64,000 nt of DNA, taken from AP-15 sp963789025. Lineage in GTDB: Bacteria; Pseudomonadota; Alphaproteobacteria; ATCC43930; CGMCC-115725. Of this stretch, positions 35,943-44,635 are shown in pieces (within the stretch, counting starts at the first letter, position 1; every line of letters starts with the position of its first letter). The DNA lies in the NCBI GenBank assembly GCA_963789025.1, contig CAWBIT010000008.1, positions 1,388,141 to 1,452,140 of the forward strand, given 5' to 3'. Position numbers and translations under genes: made by a program. The notes beneath the pieces are model-generated. The model made no database searches, had not been told where the DNA came from, and was given only the letters and a program-made list of their open reading frames with translations.

Positions 35943-36557
35943 GTGAACCGCATGGATCGATTTTTTAACGAAGGCGCTGCGAACTGGGCTGGCCTCCAGA
36001 CCCTCCCAAATCACGCGTTTATTTGTGGCTTCTGTTCCACAAGCGTATCGTCCAATAAAGGTTTCAAGTTAGGCGGTTTCGCTGATGGAAGCGGCACGCA
36101 ATTCGGCGCGGTATATATTTGTCCTAACTGCGGTGGGCCAGTATTTTTTCACTCGGGGATCGGGCAAAAGCCCTCTCCGGCATTTGGTAACGCCGTTCAA
36201 CATGTCCCCGATACCTTAAACGTAGTTTACGAAGAGGCTAGGCGCTGCACGGCAGAAAATTGTCATACAGCAGCCGTCCTTCTCTGCCGCAAGATATTGA
36301 TGCACATTGCCGTCGAAAAATCAGCAAAAGTCGGGTTGAATTTTCTAGAGTACGTGAACTTTCTTTCCGATAAGGGGTATATACCGCCGGACGGAAAGCA
36401 TTGGGTCGATCATATACGCAGAAAAGGAAATGAAGCGACACACGAAATTGTACTTATGAGTGATGCAGACGCACGCGATCTAATAAGATTCGTTGAAATG
36501 CTGCTTCGGTTTGTCTACGAGTTTCCTAAATTAGTCCCTAACCCGAGCGGACCCTGA
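35943..36557 (+). CDS. DUF4145 protein with N-terminal zinc ribbon
   Basis: A 204-residue protein. The first 80 residues contain two Cys pairs (CGFC and CPNCGGP), likely a zinc ribbon; the rest is DUF4145: EEARRCTAENCHTAAVLLCRKILMHIAVE and HWVDHIRRKGNEATHEI, ending in EMLLRFVYEFPKL. DUF4145 is often found with restriction and defence genes. GTG 35943 has CGGAG close before it; ATG 35952 is an alternative. GC is lower than the surrounding core genes. Confidence 0.8.
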   Translation: MNRMDRFFNEGAANWAGLQTLPNHAFICGFCSTSVSSNKGFKLGGFADGSGTQFGAVYICPNCGGPVFFHSGIGQKPSPAFGNAVQHVPDTLNVVYEEARRCTAENCHTAAVLLCRKILMHIAVEKSAKVGLNFLEYVNFLSDKGYIPPDGKHWVDHIRRKGNEATHEIVLMSDADARDLIRFVEMLLRFVYEFPKLVPNPSGP

Positions 36558-36792
36558 TTGGCATAGCCGGTCAACGGCCGGGGCAGGTGCCGCACTTCTG
36601 CCTCACCAAAAGGGCGTGAATTTTCCAGAACACCAATTCCGCGGCTTTTTGATTGGCGCGCGACCCGAGCGAGGTACGGGCCAGGGATAGGTGGCTTTTG
36701 AAAATTAAGGCCACAAATTCGCCGTACTAGGTTATTATCGTGGGGTCAGGTAGGCGGGTCGGGACGCCGATTTAACGCCCCTTCCCCATCAC

Positions 36793-36933
36793 CTACTTGA
36801 GCAGTTCTGCGAGAAAAGCGCAGAGCTGCGCGAGGCTGGCAATCAGCCTGTCGAACGGGTGCGGAGCAATCGGTGCACCTGCCGATAGGATGAAAGCCAA
36901 GACCGTCAGTAGGCTATGCCACACCAATTTCAT
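36793..36933 (-). CDS. 46-residue hydrophobic peptide
   Basis: MKLVWHSLLTVLAFILSAGAPIAPH is a signal-like or single-pass hydrophobic stretch; the rest (FDRLIASLAQLCAFLAELL) is an amphipathic helix. GGAGG lies 10 nt before the ATG. It may be a small membrane peptide or toxin-like; there is no family match. The gap 36558-36792 is empty. Confidence 0.4.
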   Translation of the reverse strand: MKLVWHSLLTVLAFILSAGAPIAPHPFDRLIASLAQLCAFLAELLK

Positions 36934-37208
36934 GGGCTTAGCCTCCGGATGTTGGAACGGAGACGTGTTAGCCGCACGTCTCCGTTCGACGTAGAAATTA
37001 TCGCAACACTTTGTGGCGAGAGTGCGAGCGTGGAGTGCTCGCGTTGGAGACAAAAGTGTCCATTTCGAACACCAACAAAGTCATTTACCCGATTACCTTC
37101 CTCTCTGGGCCGAGACGACCATGGCCGCTTCCTCTTTTTAGTCTCTTACGAGCTGACTCGCGACAACACGTGCGAAGAATCTTGTGGCCGGGGTCGCGGA
37201 GGAGTGCA

Positions 37209-37311
37209 ACCAGCACCGGGCGATTGATGATAGCAGTGTTAGGCGGCCTGGCGGACGTGGAGCGCGATCTAATCCGCACCCGCACTGCCGAGGGCCGCAG
37301 CCGGGCGAAGA
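37209..37311 (+). pseudogene. resolvase middle fragment
   Basis: STGRLMIAVLGGLADVERDLIRTRTAEGRSRAK is found in two parts of one frame: STGRLMIAVLGG and ADVERDLIRTRTAEGRSR. This is the direct continuation of the half-gene ending at 35212. After about 37311 homology stops and a transposase fragment begins. Confidence 0.75.
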
Positions 37312-37326
37312 TCCATCACGGGGGAG

Positions 37327-37630
37327 CGGTATTGCGACTTTGGTCTGCGCTTGGCGGCGGAGAAGCTGGCAGAGCATCGCGGCTGTTCGGTGGCGCGCGA
37401 GGCGGCGCGCGGTGGGAGGATGGCCGATGGACTATGGCAGAACCGCCGGCACCGTCTCCCCTCGCCGCATCAGCCCGCGCCGGCGGCGCGATCCCTGTGT
37501 GAACTGGTGCAGATCGACAACTCGGAGCACGACTGGTTCGAGGACCGCGGGCCACCGTGCACGCTGCTGACTTTTGTGGATGATGCGGCGAGCCGGTTGA
37601 TGGAGCTGCGGCTCGTCACCGCGGAAGCGG
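37327..37630 (+). pseudogene. ISNCY-family transposase fragment
   Basis: The frame reads RYCDFGLRLAAEKLAEHRG, later LVQIDNSEHDWFEDRGP and CTLLTFVDDAASRLMELR, which are the helix region and the first catalytic Asp region of ISNCY-type transposases. Both ends are missing; it abuts the resolvase fragment on the left and ends before mlaC. Not functional. Confidence 0.75.
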
Positions 37631-37693
37631 CGAGGCTCAATGTGGGAGCCTCACCGACAGTCAGCCGAGCGACAGCCCAGCTATCGCCGAAAA

Positions 37694-38344
37694 TTAGAAG
37701 GATCGTGCCGTGGTCCCGGTCAGCATGTCGGCCTTGCGATTGAGGGCGGCGATCAATCCGTCGACGCCGTCGGCTCGCAGGATCGCGGCGAATTCGGAGC
37801 GGCGGGTCGCCACCTCGCTGATCGCGCCGTCGAGATAGATGTCGGAGATCAGCCAGCCCTCGCCGTTGCGGCGCATCAGGTAGTCGACCTTGACCGGCTC
37901 GCCATTGGCCTTGACGATCTGGCTCTTGACCATGACGCCGCCCGGATTGGGCTGTTCGCCGGTGACCTCCAATTTCTGTCCGGCATAGCTGTCGAAGCGA
38001 TCGGCATAGATCGCTGAAATATAACGGCCGAAGCTGTCGGTGAGTTGCTGGCGCTGTGCCTCGCTCAGCCCAGCCCAGTACGATGGGCCGACCGACAAGC
38101 GGGTCATCGACGGGATGTCGAAAGTCCGGCGGATGACCGGCTCGAGCTGGGTGAACCGCCCGCTCTGCCCGAGGATGTGGCCGTTCTTCATCGTGCCGAG
38201 CAGCGCGTCATACAGCCCCTGCACCGTGTCGCCGCCGGTTGCCGGCGCGGCATGAACGGGATAGGCTAACGCCGATGCCGCAAGCATGGCGACCAGGCAA
38301 AGCGCTTTCCGCGCCGGTGCTTTTGGCACGATCGACTTCCTCAT
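37694..38344 (-). CDS. MlaC/Ttg2D family phospholipid-binding protein
   Basis: A 216-residue exported protein (signal LCLVAMLAASALAYPVHA). The MlaC/toluene-tolerance domain follows: LYDALLGTMKNG, FDIPSMTRLSVGPSYWAGLSE, and VDYLMRRNGEGWLISDIYLDG. It would shuttle phospholipid (or, in hopanoid clusters, a related lipid) across the periplasm. No MlaA/D/E/F genes are nearby. GGGAGA lies 9 nt before the ATG at 38344. Confidence 0.88.
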   Translation of the reverse strand: MRKSIVPKAPARKALCLVAMLAASALAYPVHAAPATGGDTVQGLYDALLGTMKNGHILGQSGRFTQLEPVIRRTFDIPSMTRLSVGPSYWAGLSEAQRQQLTDSFGRYISAIYADRFDSYAGQKLEVTGEQPNPGGVMVKSQIVKANGEPVKVDYLMRRNGEGWLISDIYLDGAISEVATRRSEFAAILRADGVDGLIAALNRKADMLTGTTARSF

Positions 38345-38681
38345 GGCTTGGTCTCCCTGGCTCTCCTCAGCCTTCAATTCCTACAAATTTAGGTATTCGC
38401 TTCTAGGTGTTCGCATCCCTGCGGCTTTCAAGCGCATGGCTGCACTGCGGTCCTTTTCTCCCCGGCGCACGAGGCGCGGTCTTGAAATTTACCGAGCATT
38501 CGTTTTACGGATTAGTTGGTTGATTCGTTCAGGGAGACAACGTGCAGTGGCAATATGGCCGGTTTGAGCTAAGGAAAAGTTTTCGGCGGCGGGGCGGCTT
38601 CAAATCGATCATGCACTCCCAGATCCCTCAGGGCGTTTATAATTCGCGGCAGTGGCGCGCGAGATAAGGGTTCAGGCGTTC
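38345..38681. other. divergent intergenic region mlaC / ftsH
   Basis: About 340 bp between two diverging genes. It has AT-richer patches (TTGAAATTTACC near 38482, TTGATTCG near 38520) that could hold promoters, but I cannot place -10/-35 pairs with confidence. No gene is supported. Confidence 0.4.
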
Positions 38682-40561
38682 ATGGATGCGACGGACAAGA
38701 AATTCCACATCAATTTCTGGTATGTCATTGCGGCAGTGCTCGGCATGGTGCTGATCCAGGACCTCTATCTGGAGAGCAGAAAGCTGACGCCGATCCCGTA
38801 TAGCCAGTTCGAGAAACTGCTCGGCGAAGACAAGGTTAACGAGGTCTGGATCAGTCAAAACCAGATCCAGGGTACCTTGAAGGAGGCCCTACCAAACGGG
38901 ACCAAGGATTTCGTCACGACGCGGGTCCAACCACCTGAGTTGGCCGAAAACTTGACCAAGCACGGGGTGACTTATAGCGGCGTCATCGAAAGCCACTGGA
39001 TCGCCGATCTCCTCTCCTGGGTCCTGCCGGCGGTTTTCTTTGTCGGGATCTGGATGTTCGCGATCCGGCGCATGGGACAAGGTGGGATCGGCGGGTTGAT
39101 GCAGATCGGCAAGAGCCGCGCCAGGATCTATGTCGAGAAGGAGACCAAAGTCACCTTCGCGGATGTTGCGGGGGTCGACGAGGCCAAGGACGAATTGGTC
39201 GAAATCGTGGAATTCTTGAAGGAGCCCGTCCGATACGGGCGGCTCGGCGGCCGTCCGCCCAAGGGCGTGCTGCTGGTCGGTCCGCCTGGGACCGGCAAGA
39301 CGCTGCTCGCCCGCGCCGTCGCCGGTGAGGCCGGGGTTCCGTTTTTCTCGATTTCCGGCTCGGAGTTTGTCGAGATGTTCGTCGGCGTTGGCGCCGCCCG
39401 GGTGCGTGATCTGTTCGAGCAGGCGCGCCAACACGCGCCGGCGATCATCTTTATCGACGAACTCGATGCGCTCGGCCGTGCCCGCGGCGGTTACTTCGGG
39501 GGCGGGCAAGACGAGAAGGACCAGACATTGAACCAGCTGTTGGCCGAGCTCGACGGCTTTGACCCGTCGAGCGGCCTTGTCCTGCTCGGCGCGACCAACC
39601 GGCCCGAAGTGCTCGATCCGGCATTGCTGCGCGCCGGACGTTTCGACCGGCAAATCCTGGTCGACCGCCCGGACAAGAGGGGACGGGAGCAGATCCTGGC
39701 GGTGCATCTGAAGAAGGTGGCAAAGCTCGGCGACGACGTGAAGCCCGAGCAGATCGCGGCGCTGACACCCGGCTTTACTGGCGCCGATCTGGCGAATTTG
39801 GTCAACGAGGCGACCTTGCTTGCGACGAGGCGCAACGCCGATGCGGTGACGATGGCCGACTTCACGGCCGCGATCGAGCGCATGGTTGCAGGGTTGGAGA
39901 AGCGTAATCGCTTGCTCAATCCGCTCGAACGGCGGGTGGTGGCGTACCACGAGCTCGGTCACGCGATGGTGGCGCTGGCGCTGCCGGGCACCGACACCGT
40001 CCACAAGGTCTCGATCATCCCGCATGGCGTCGGCGCGCTCGGCTATACGATACAACGGCCGACCGAGGATCGATATTTGATGACCCGTCCCGAGCTCGGG
40101 TACAAAATGTCAGGGTTGCTCGGCGGCCGCGCCGCCGAGCAGCTGGTATTCCGCGAGATATCGACCGGCGCTGCGGACGACCTCGCCCGTGCGACCGACA
40201 TCGCGCGCGCGATGGTCCTGCGCTACGGCATGAGCGAGGCCCTCGGCAATGTGACCTACGACCGAGACCGCTCCCCTTTCTGCAGCCCAATGTGCCGGTT
40301 CCGCAGGAGCGCAACTACAGCGAAGAGACCGCAGAAGCCGTGGACAGGGCGGTTCGCCAACTCGTCGACGGCGCCTTCCAGCAGGCCTTTGGCATTTTGC
40401 AGCAGAACCGCTCGCTGCTCGACCGTACCGCAGCGGCCCTGCTCGAGACCGAAACCCTCGACGAGCCGGCGATCGAGCGGCTCAAAGGCGAGATCGTGAC
40501 CGCCCCGGCACTGCCTGCACGCGAACCACAACAGCCTGTCGTAGCGGAATCTTCTGACTAA
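38682..40561 (+). pseudogene. ftsH: FtsH-type AAA+ zinc protease paralogue with -1 frameshift
   Basis: A membrane AAA+ protease, about 626 residues if repaired. Two membrane segments (about 13-30 and 115-135), Walker A GPPGTGKT, Walker B IIFIDELDAL, pore FVG, arginine fingers ATNRPEVLDPALLRAGRFDR, and zinc motif HELGH (about 423) where HEAGH is usual. At 40280 one C is missing (CCTTTCTGCAG for CCTTTCCTGCAG); the other frame continues PNVPVPQERNYSEETAEAVD to 40561. The shift leaves ATPase and protease sites intact, so the truncated protein could still work. It may also be a sequencing error. Confidence 0.85.
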
Positions 40562-40661
40562 ATAAGAGGCATTCTTGTCGGAAATCCTCCAGGGGTGGGG
40601 CGCGCCTGCGGCAACGCTGCCCCACCCGATGTTCAGGGCAATTCTCAACCGAACTACCGCC

Positions 40662-41990
40662 CTATTCAGCGGGCTCCCCCACGGTGATTGCATAAGCGGT
40701 CTCGCCGTGCACCGCGTCATCTCCGACCACCAGCTGCGCCTCATCCATGCGCAGCGGCACGAAGATCGAGATCACCTTGAGGATGATAAACGTGGCAATG
40801 GCGTTGTAGATGATGATAAACGCCGCGCCCTCCAGCTGGAGCAGAAGCTGGTTCCCAGTGTCGCCGTAAAGCAAGCCGGTAACGCTGACGCCGGGCGCTT
40901 CCTTGTCGGTGCCGATGTATTCGAGCATATCCGGGTTGGCGAGGATGCCCACGAGCAGACCACCGCATAAGCCGGCGATCCCGTGCGTGGAAAACACCCC
41001 TAAGGTATCGTCAACTCTCACCATGAAGCCGGTCTTCTGGAACTTATTCATCGAAAGCCACGGAATGATGCCGGCAACGATACCGATGATGATGGCGCCC
41101 CAGCCGTTGACGAAACCGGCGGCGGGAGTGATTGCCACCAATCCTGCGATCATGCCGTTGACCGCGCCGATGATCGACGGCTTGCCATAGGCCATCTTGT
41201 CCATCAGCGTCCAGACGAGGAGGCCTACCGCCGTGGCCGTGTTGGTGTTGAGCACGGCCGCGCCCGCGTCGTGGTTGGCGAAATAAGGATCGCCGCCGTT
41301 GAAGCCGTTCCAACCCAGCCACAAGAGGCCGGCGCCGATCAAGGTGACCAGTAGGCTGTTCGGCGGGAATTGCTCTCGATCTACTCGCAAGCGCGGCCCA
41401 ACCACGGCTGCGGCGACGAATCCGGATGTACCGGCGGCGAGATGGATCACGTAGCCGCCGGAGAAGTCCTGGACGCCCAACTGCGAGAGCCAGCCGCCGC
41501 CCCATATGCTGAACGCCCCGACGGTGTAGACCAGGGTCATCCACACCGGGCAGAAGATCACCCACGCAGTGAAGTTCATGCGGCCGAGCACCGAGCCCCC
41601 GAGAATGATCACGGTGATCGCAGCGAACACGAATTGGAAGAAGATCAGGGTAGCCATCGGGAACGTCAGCTCCGGCATGCCGGAGGACGCTGCCGGTATC
41701 ACCGCCTGACCCGTGAGGAAGTTGGCGGAGGTCGCCAACGCCGGTTTGCCGAGGAACGGAAACCACTGTTCTCCGAACGCCATGTTGTAGTCGAATAGAA
41801 CCCACACGACCAAGACCGAGGCGAATGCGTAAAAGCACATAAACGCGGAATTGATCGCCCATTTCTGCTTGACATACCCGGCATAGAGAACCGCCAGGCC
41901 GGGAATGCTTTGCAGGCCGACGAAGGTCGCAGCGGCCAGCTGCCATGCGTTGTTTCCGGAATCGAGCCACTTGGGTGATGGTACGAGCAT
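40662..41990 (-). CDS. amt: ammonium transporter (Amt) 1
   Basis: A 442-residue Amt/Mep channel without a signal peptide. SGGYVIHLAAG and FSTHGIAGLCGG carry the twin pore His; WLGWNGFNGG and the long C-terminal tail are present. ATG 41990 has AGGGGA upstream. It diverges from the kinase-phosphatase gene cluster. It lacks its own P-II gene, so it may use the glnK product at 46002. Confidence 0.93.
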   Translation of the reverse strand: MLVPSPKWLDSGNNAWQLAAATFVGLQSIPGLAVLYAGYVKQKWAINSAFMCFYAFASVLVVWVLFDYNMAFGEQWFPFLGKPALATSANFLTGQAVIPAASSGMPELTFPMATLIFFQFVFAAITVIILGGSVLGRMNFTAWVIFCPVWMTLVYTVGAFSIWGGGWLSQLGVQDFSGGYVIHLAAGTSGFVAAAVVGPRLRVDREQFPPNSLLVTLIGAGLLWLGWNGFNGGDPYFANHDAGAAVLNTNTATAVGLLVWTLMDKMAYGKPSIIGAVNGMIAGLVAITPAAGFVNGWGAIIIGIVAGIIPWLSMNKFQKTGFMVRVDDTLGVFSTHGIAGLCGGLLVGILANPDMLEYIGTDKEAPGVSVTGLLYGDTGNQLLLQLEGAAFIIIYNAIATFIILKVISIFVPLRMDEAQLVVGDDAVHGETAYAITVGEPAE

Positions 41991-42321
41991 TGTTTGTCCC
42001 CTAACTCTTCTGTCGTGACGAAGCGCACAACCTCCGGTATCAGAAACGTGCGGTTGAATAAACACACATGTTAAGGAACTCGACGCAAGAGCCGTGCCAG
42101 TCGAATTGCTTATCGGATCGCTCGCGAAGCAGCCCTGACGACCGGTAGCCCTCCGGAGTTGCCGAGCGAAATTTACCTGGACTCTGCCTAAAAAAAAGGC
42201 AACGTGATCGCCATTTTTATGCTTCCGTGGTCGAAATTATCTGTGACCTCTAATCTACGGCTTGCTTCACAGGGATTGTGGATTTGGGCATAGATCGGCG
42301 AATCGCGAAATGGAAGGAACC
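41991..42321. other. intergenic region upstream of amt and the 42322 gene
   Basis: About 330 bp between diverging genes. I see A-rich runs (AAAAAAAGGC near 42190) but no convincing sigma-54 or sigma-70 pair, no NtrC palindrome and no gene. Confidence 0.4.
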
Positions 42322-42657
42322 ATGTTCCACACCGGCATTCTAGTGGCAGGGATAGCCGGCCTGGCAGCGTGTTTGGCCGTTTCGACGGTCAACTGTCACG
42401 CGCAGGAGAGCGCGACCGCGATGACCTGTGTCAATCCGGTGAGCGGCACGTCGTGGCAGATTGTGATCGATTACGGGAAAGCCACCGTGGATTCCAATCC
42501 CGCCGAGATTACAGGAGCCGGAGTCTCCTGGTTCGATCCCAAGGACGGCGGCAACTATAGGCTCGACCGCAATTCCGGCGATCTTACCGCAAGTGTTGCC
42601 TCGAGTACCGGCGGCTACTTTCGACATGGTCGTTGCCGCCTGGAGAAACCGCGGTGA
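42322..42657 (+). CDS. small secreted protein of unknown function
   Basis: A 111-residue protein with signal MFHTGILVAGIAGLAACLAVS. The mature part looks like a small beta fold: TCVNPVSGTSWQIVIDYGKATVDSNPAEI... ending GRCRLEKPR, with two Cys. GGAAGGA precedes the ATG. Twelve bp upstream of the kinase-phosphatase gene and probably co-transcribed. Confidence 0.6.
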   Translation: MFHTGILVAGIAGLAACLAVSTVNCHAQESATAMTCVNPVSGTSWQIVIDYGKATVDSNPAEITGAGVSWFDPKDGGNYRLDRNSGDLTASVASSTGGYFRHGRCRLEKPR

Positions 42658-42669
42658 CGGCGAGGACCG

Positions 42670-44376
42670 ATGGCGACGGTTGAGGTCGGCGTACAGGCAA
42701 GCGTAGGGTTCTCCTCAAAGACCGGTCCGCGCAAGGAAAACGAGGATTTCGCCGGCGCGCTGTTCGGCGCGGAGTTGCCGGAGCCGCGCCAGGAAGTGGT
42801 GGCGGCGATCGCCGATGGAATCGGCGGGGCAAAGGGCGGCCGCATCGCGGCTGAGACGACGGTGCGGGGTTTCCTGGATGGATTTTGCGATCTGCCCGAG
42901 ACCATGGAGGTGCAACGAGCCGGCGCGAAGATCGTAAGTGCGCTCAGCGGTTGGATCAATACTATGAGCCGCCAGGACCCCAACCTCGCCGGGATGGGTT
43001 GCACCTTGACCGCGCTGGTGCTGCGCGGCCGCATCGCCCACCTGCTGCATGTCGGGGATACCCGCGCCTATAGGTTGAGTGCCGACCGCCTGACATGCCT
43101 CACCACAGACCATGTGCGCCAGGATGGCACGGGTCGCTCGAATGTGCTCAACCGTGCGCTGGGCGTGGAGCCGGATGTGCGGCTCGACTACGCCTCGCAA
43201 CCGGTGGCGCTGCACGACCGCTTTCTGTTGTGCAGTGACGGCGTGCACGGGTTTCTGACGGAACAGAACATCGCCAACATCTTGCGCGAACGCTCCGCTC
43301 CCGAGGATACCGCCGGCGCTTTGGTTGCGGCCGCGCTCCAATCGGGCAGCACCGACAACTGCACCGCTCTGGTTCTGGATGTTGTCGGCCTGCCGACGGC
43401 GGGATCGGTCGATATCAGCGCTGCCATCCTGCAACTGCCGATAATTCCCGTGCCGGTTCGCGGCGAGACGATCGATGGATTTGTCCTGAAGGCGTTGATT
43501 TCCGATGGCCGCTACACGCGGCTGTTCGGCGCGCAGGACGAAATCGAGGGCGGCATCGTTGCCTTGAAGTTTCCCAAGCCCGAAATCGCCAGCGTCGACG
43601 CCTACCGCGCGGCGTTCGTCCGCGAGGCTTGGGCCGGCGCTCGGGTGCATAATCCCTCCCTAGGGCGCGTCATCGAGCTGCCGCCCGGGCGCCAGACCTG
43701 CCTGTACACGGTCATGCCGCTCTATCAGGGCGAGCTTCTGGAAACGCGGCTTTCGCGCAGTCCGGCTCTGGGTTTGGAAGAAGGGCGGAACATCGCGGTC
43801 AAGCTGGCCCGCGCGGTAGCGGCGCTGCATCGCGCCGGCATCATCCATCGCGACATCAAGCCGGACAACGTAATTCTCGAAGCCGGCGGATCGCTGAAGC
43901 TGATCGATCTCGGGGTCGTTCGAGTGCCTGGCCTGGAGGAATTTCCGCCCGAAAACATTCCCGGCACCCAGGCCTATATGGCTCCCGAAATGTTCGAGGG
44001 TGAAGCCGGGAACGAGGCCACAGACATCTATGCGCTCGGCGTCACGATGTTTCGCGCGTTCACGGGGCAATACCCCTACGGCAATCTCGACGCCGCCAGT
44101 CCGCCGCGCCGGGATCGGCCGAAGGATTTTTCCGCGCTCCGGCCCGATCTTCCCGCCTGGGTCCAGGCGGCGCTTTCGCGCGCGATTGCGGTTCATCCTG
44201 CGAAGCGCTTTCACGATATGACCGAGTTCGCGTTCGAGATGGAGGCCGGACCGTCGCGCGCCCCAACCGCAATTCGCCGGCCGCGCACACTCTACGAGCG
44301 CGCCCCGCTCCAAGTGTGGCAAGGTGTGGCCGCGTTGTTGGCGCTTGCGCTCCTGGCTTCTTTGCTGGCGCGTTAA
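42670..44376 (+). CDS. PP2C phosphatase - Ser/Thr kinase fusion, membrane anchored
   Basis: A 568-residue two-domain regulator. Residues 1-240 are PP2C: ENEDF, AIADGIGG, HVGDTRAY, LLCSDGVHG and STDNCT, so all metal Asp are present. Residues 265-530 are a Hanks-type kinase: VALKFPK, HRDIKPDN (about 393), LIDLG in place of DFG, and GTQAYMAPEM; the Gly-rich loop is degenerate. The last 20 residues are a membrane anchor. Such fusions occur beside nitrate/ammonium genes. Its place between two amt genes points to nitrogen control. Confidence 0.9.
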   Translation: MATVEVGVQASVGFSSKTGPRKENEDFAGALFGAELPEPRQEVVAAIADGIGGAKGGRIAAETTVRGFLDGFCDLPETMEVQRAGAKIVSALSGWINTMSRQDPNLAGMGCTLTALVLRGRIAHLLHVGDTRAYRLSADRLTCLTTDHVRQDGTGRSNVLNRALGVEPDVRLDYASQPVALHDRFLLCSDGVHGFLTEQNIANILRERSAPEDTAGALVAAALQSGSTDNCTALVLDVVGLPTAGSVDISAAILQLPIIPVPVRGETIDGFVLKALISDGRYTRLFGAQDEIEGGIVALKFPKPEIASVDAYRAAFVREAWAGARVHNPSLGRVIELPPGRQTCLYTVMPLYQGELLETRLSRSPALGLEEGRNIAVKLARAVAALHRAGIIHRDIKPDNVILEAGGSLKLIDLGVVRVPGLEEFPPENIPGTQAYMAPEMFEGEAGNEATDIYALGVTMFRAFTGQYPYGNLDAASPPRRDRPKDFSALRPDLPAWVQAALSRAIAVHPAKRFHDMTEFAFEMEAGPSRAPTAIRRPRTLYERAPLQVWQGVAALLALALLASLLAR

Positions 44377-44541
44377 GCCCGGCGCGTCGATGTCAGAGCG
44401 TATCGCGAGCAAGTCCCAACGGGCACCAGGATACACATGCTGCCTAAATCTTAATCTCCCACCGGCTCCCATTCGGGGGCTCCGATTGGCAAGCGGGCGG
44501 TCGCGGGCGACTCCGTCCGAGATCTGCCGGTCCAGGGTCGA

Positions 44542-44557
44542 TTGGCACGATTCTTGG
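44542..44557 (+). promoter_or_regulatory. sigma-54 type promoter of amtB-glnK
   Basis: TTGGCACGATTCTTGG matches the -24/-12 consensus TGGCACG-N4-TTGC except that the final GC is GG. It lies 79 nt before the amtB start. Sigma-54 with NtrC controls amtB-glnK in many proteobacteria. I could not find clear NtrC half-sites upstream. Confidence 0.55.
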
Positions 44558-44635
44558 TACCCAGCGGCAACGCGTCCGGCACATGGATCAGGAGACGGTT
44601 CGCCCCCGCGCTTATCGGTCTCTTGGAGGAAGTTG

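Noticed and set aside
41991..42321. Sigma-54 promoter for the first amt gene
   Set aside because: GTGCCAGTCGAATTGC near 42095 is only partly like the consensus and has the wrong core order.
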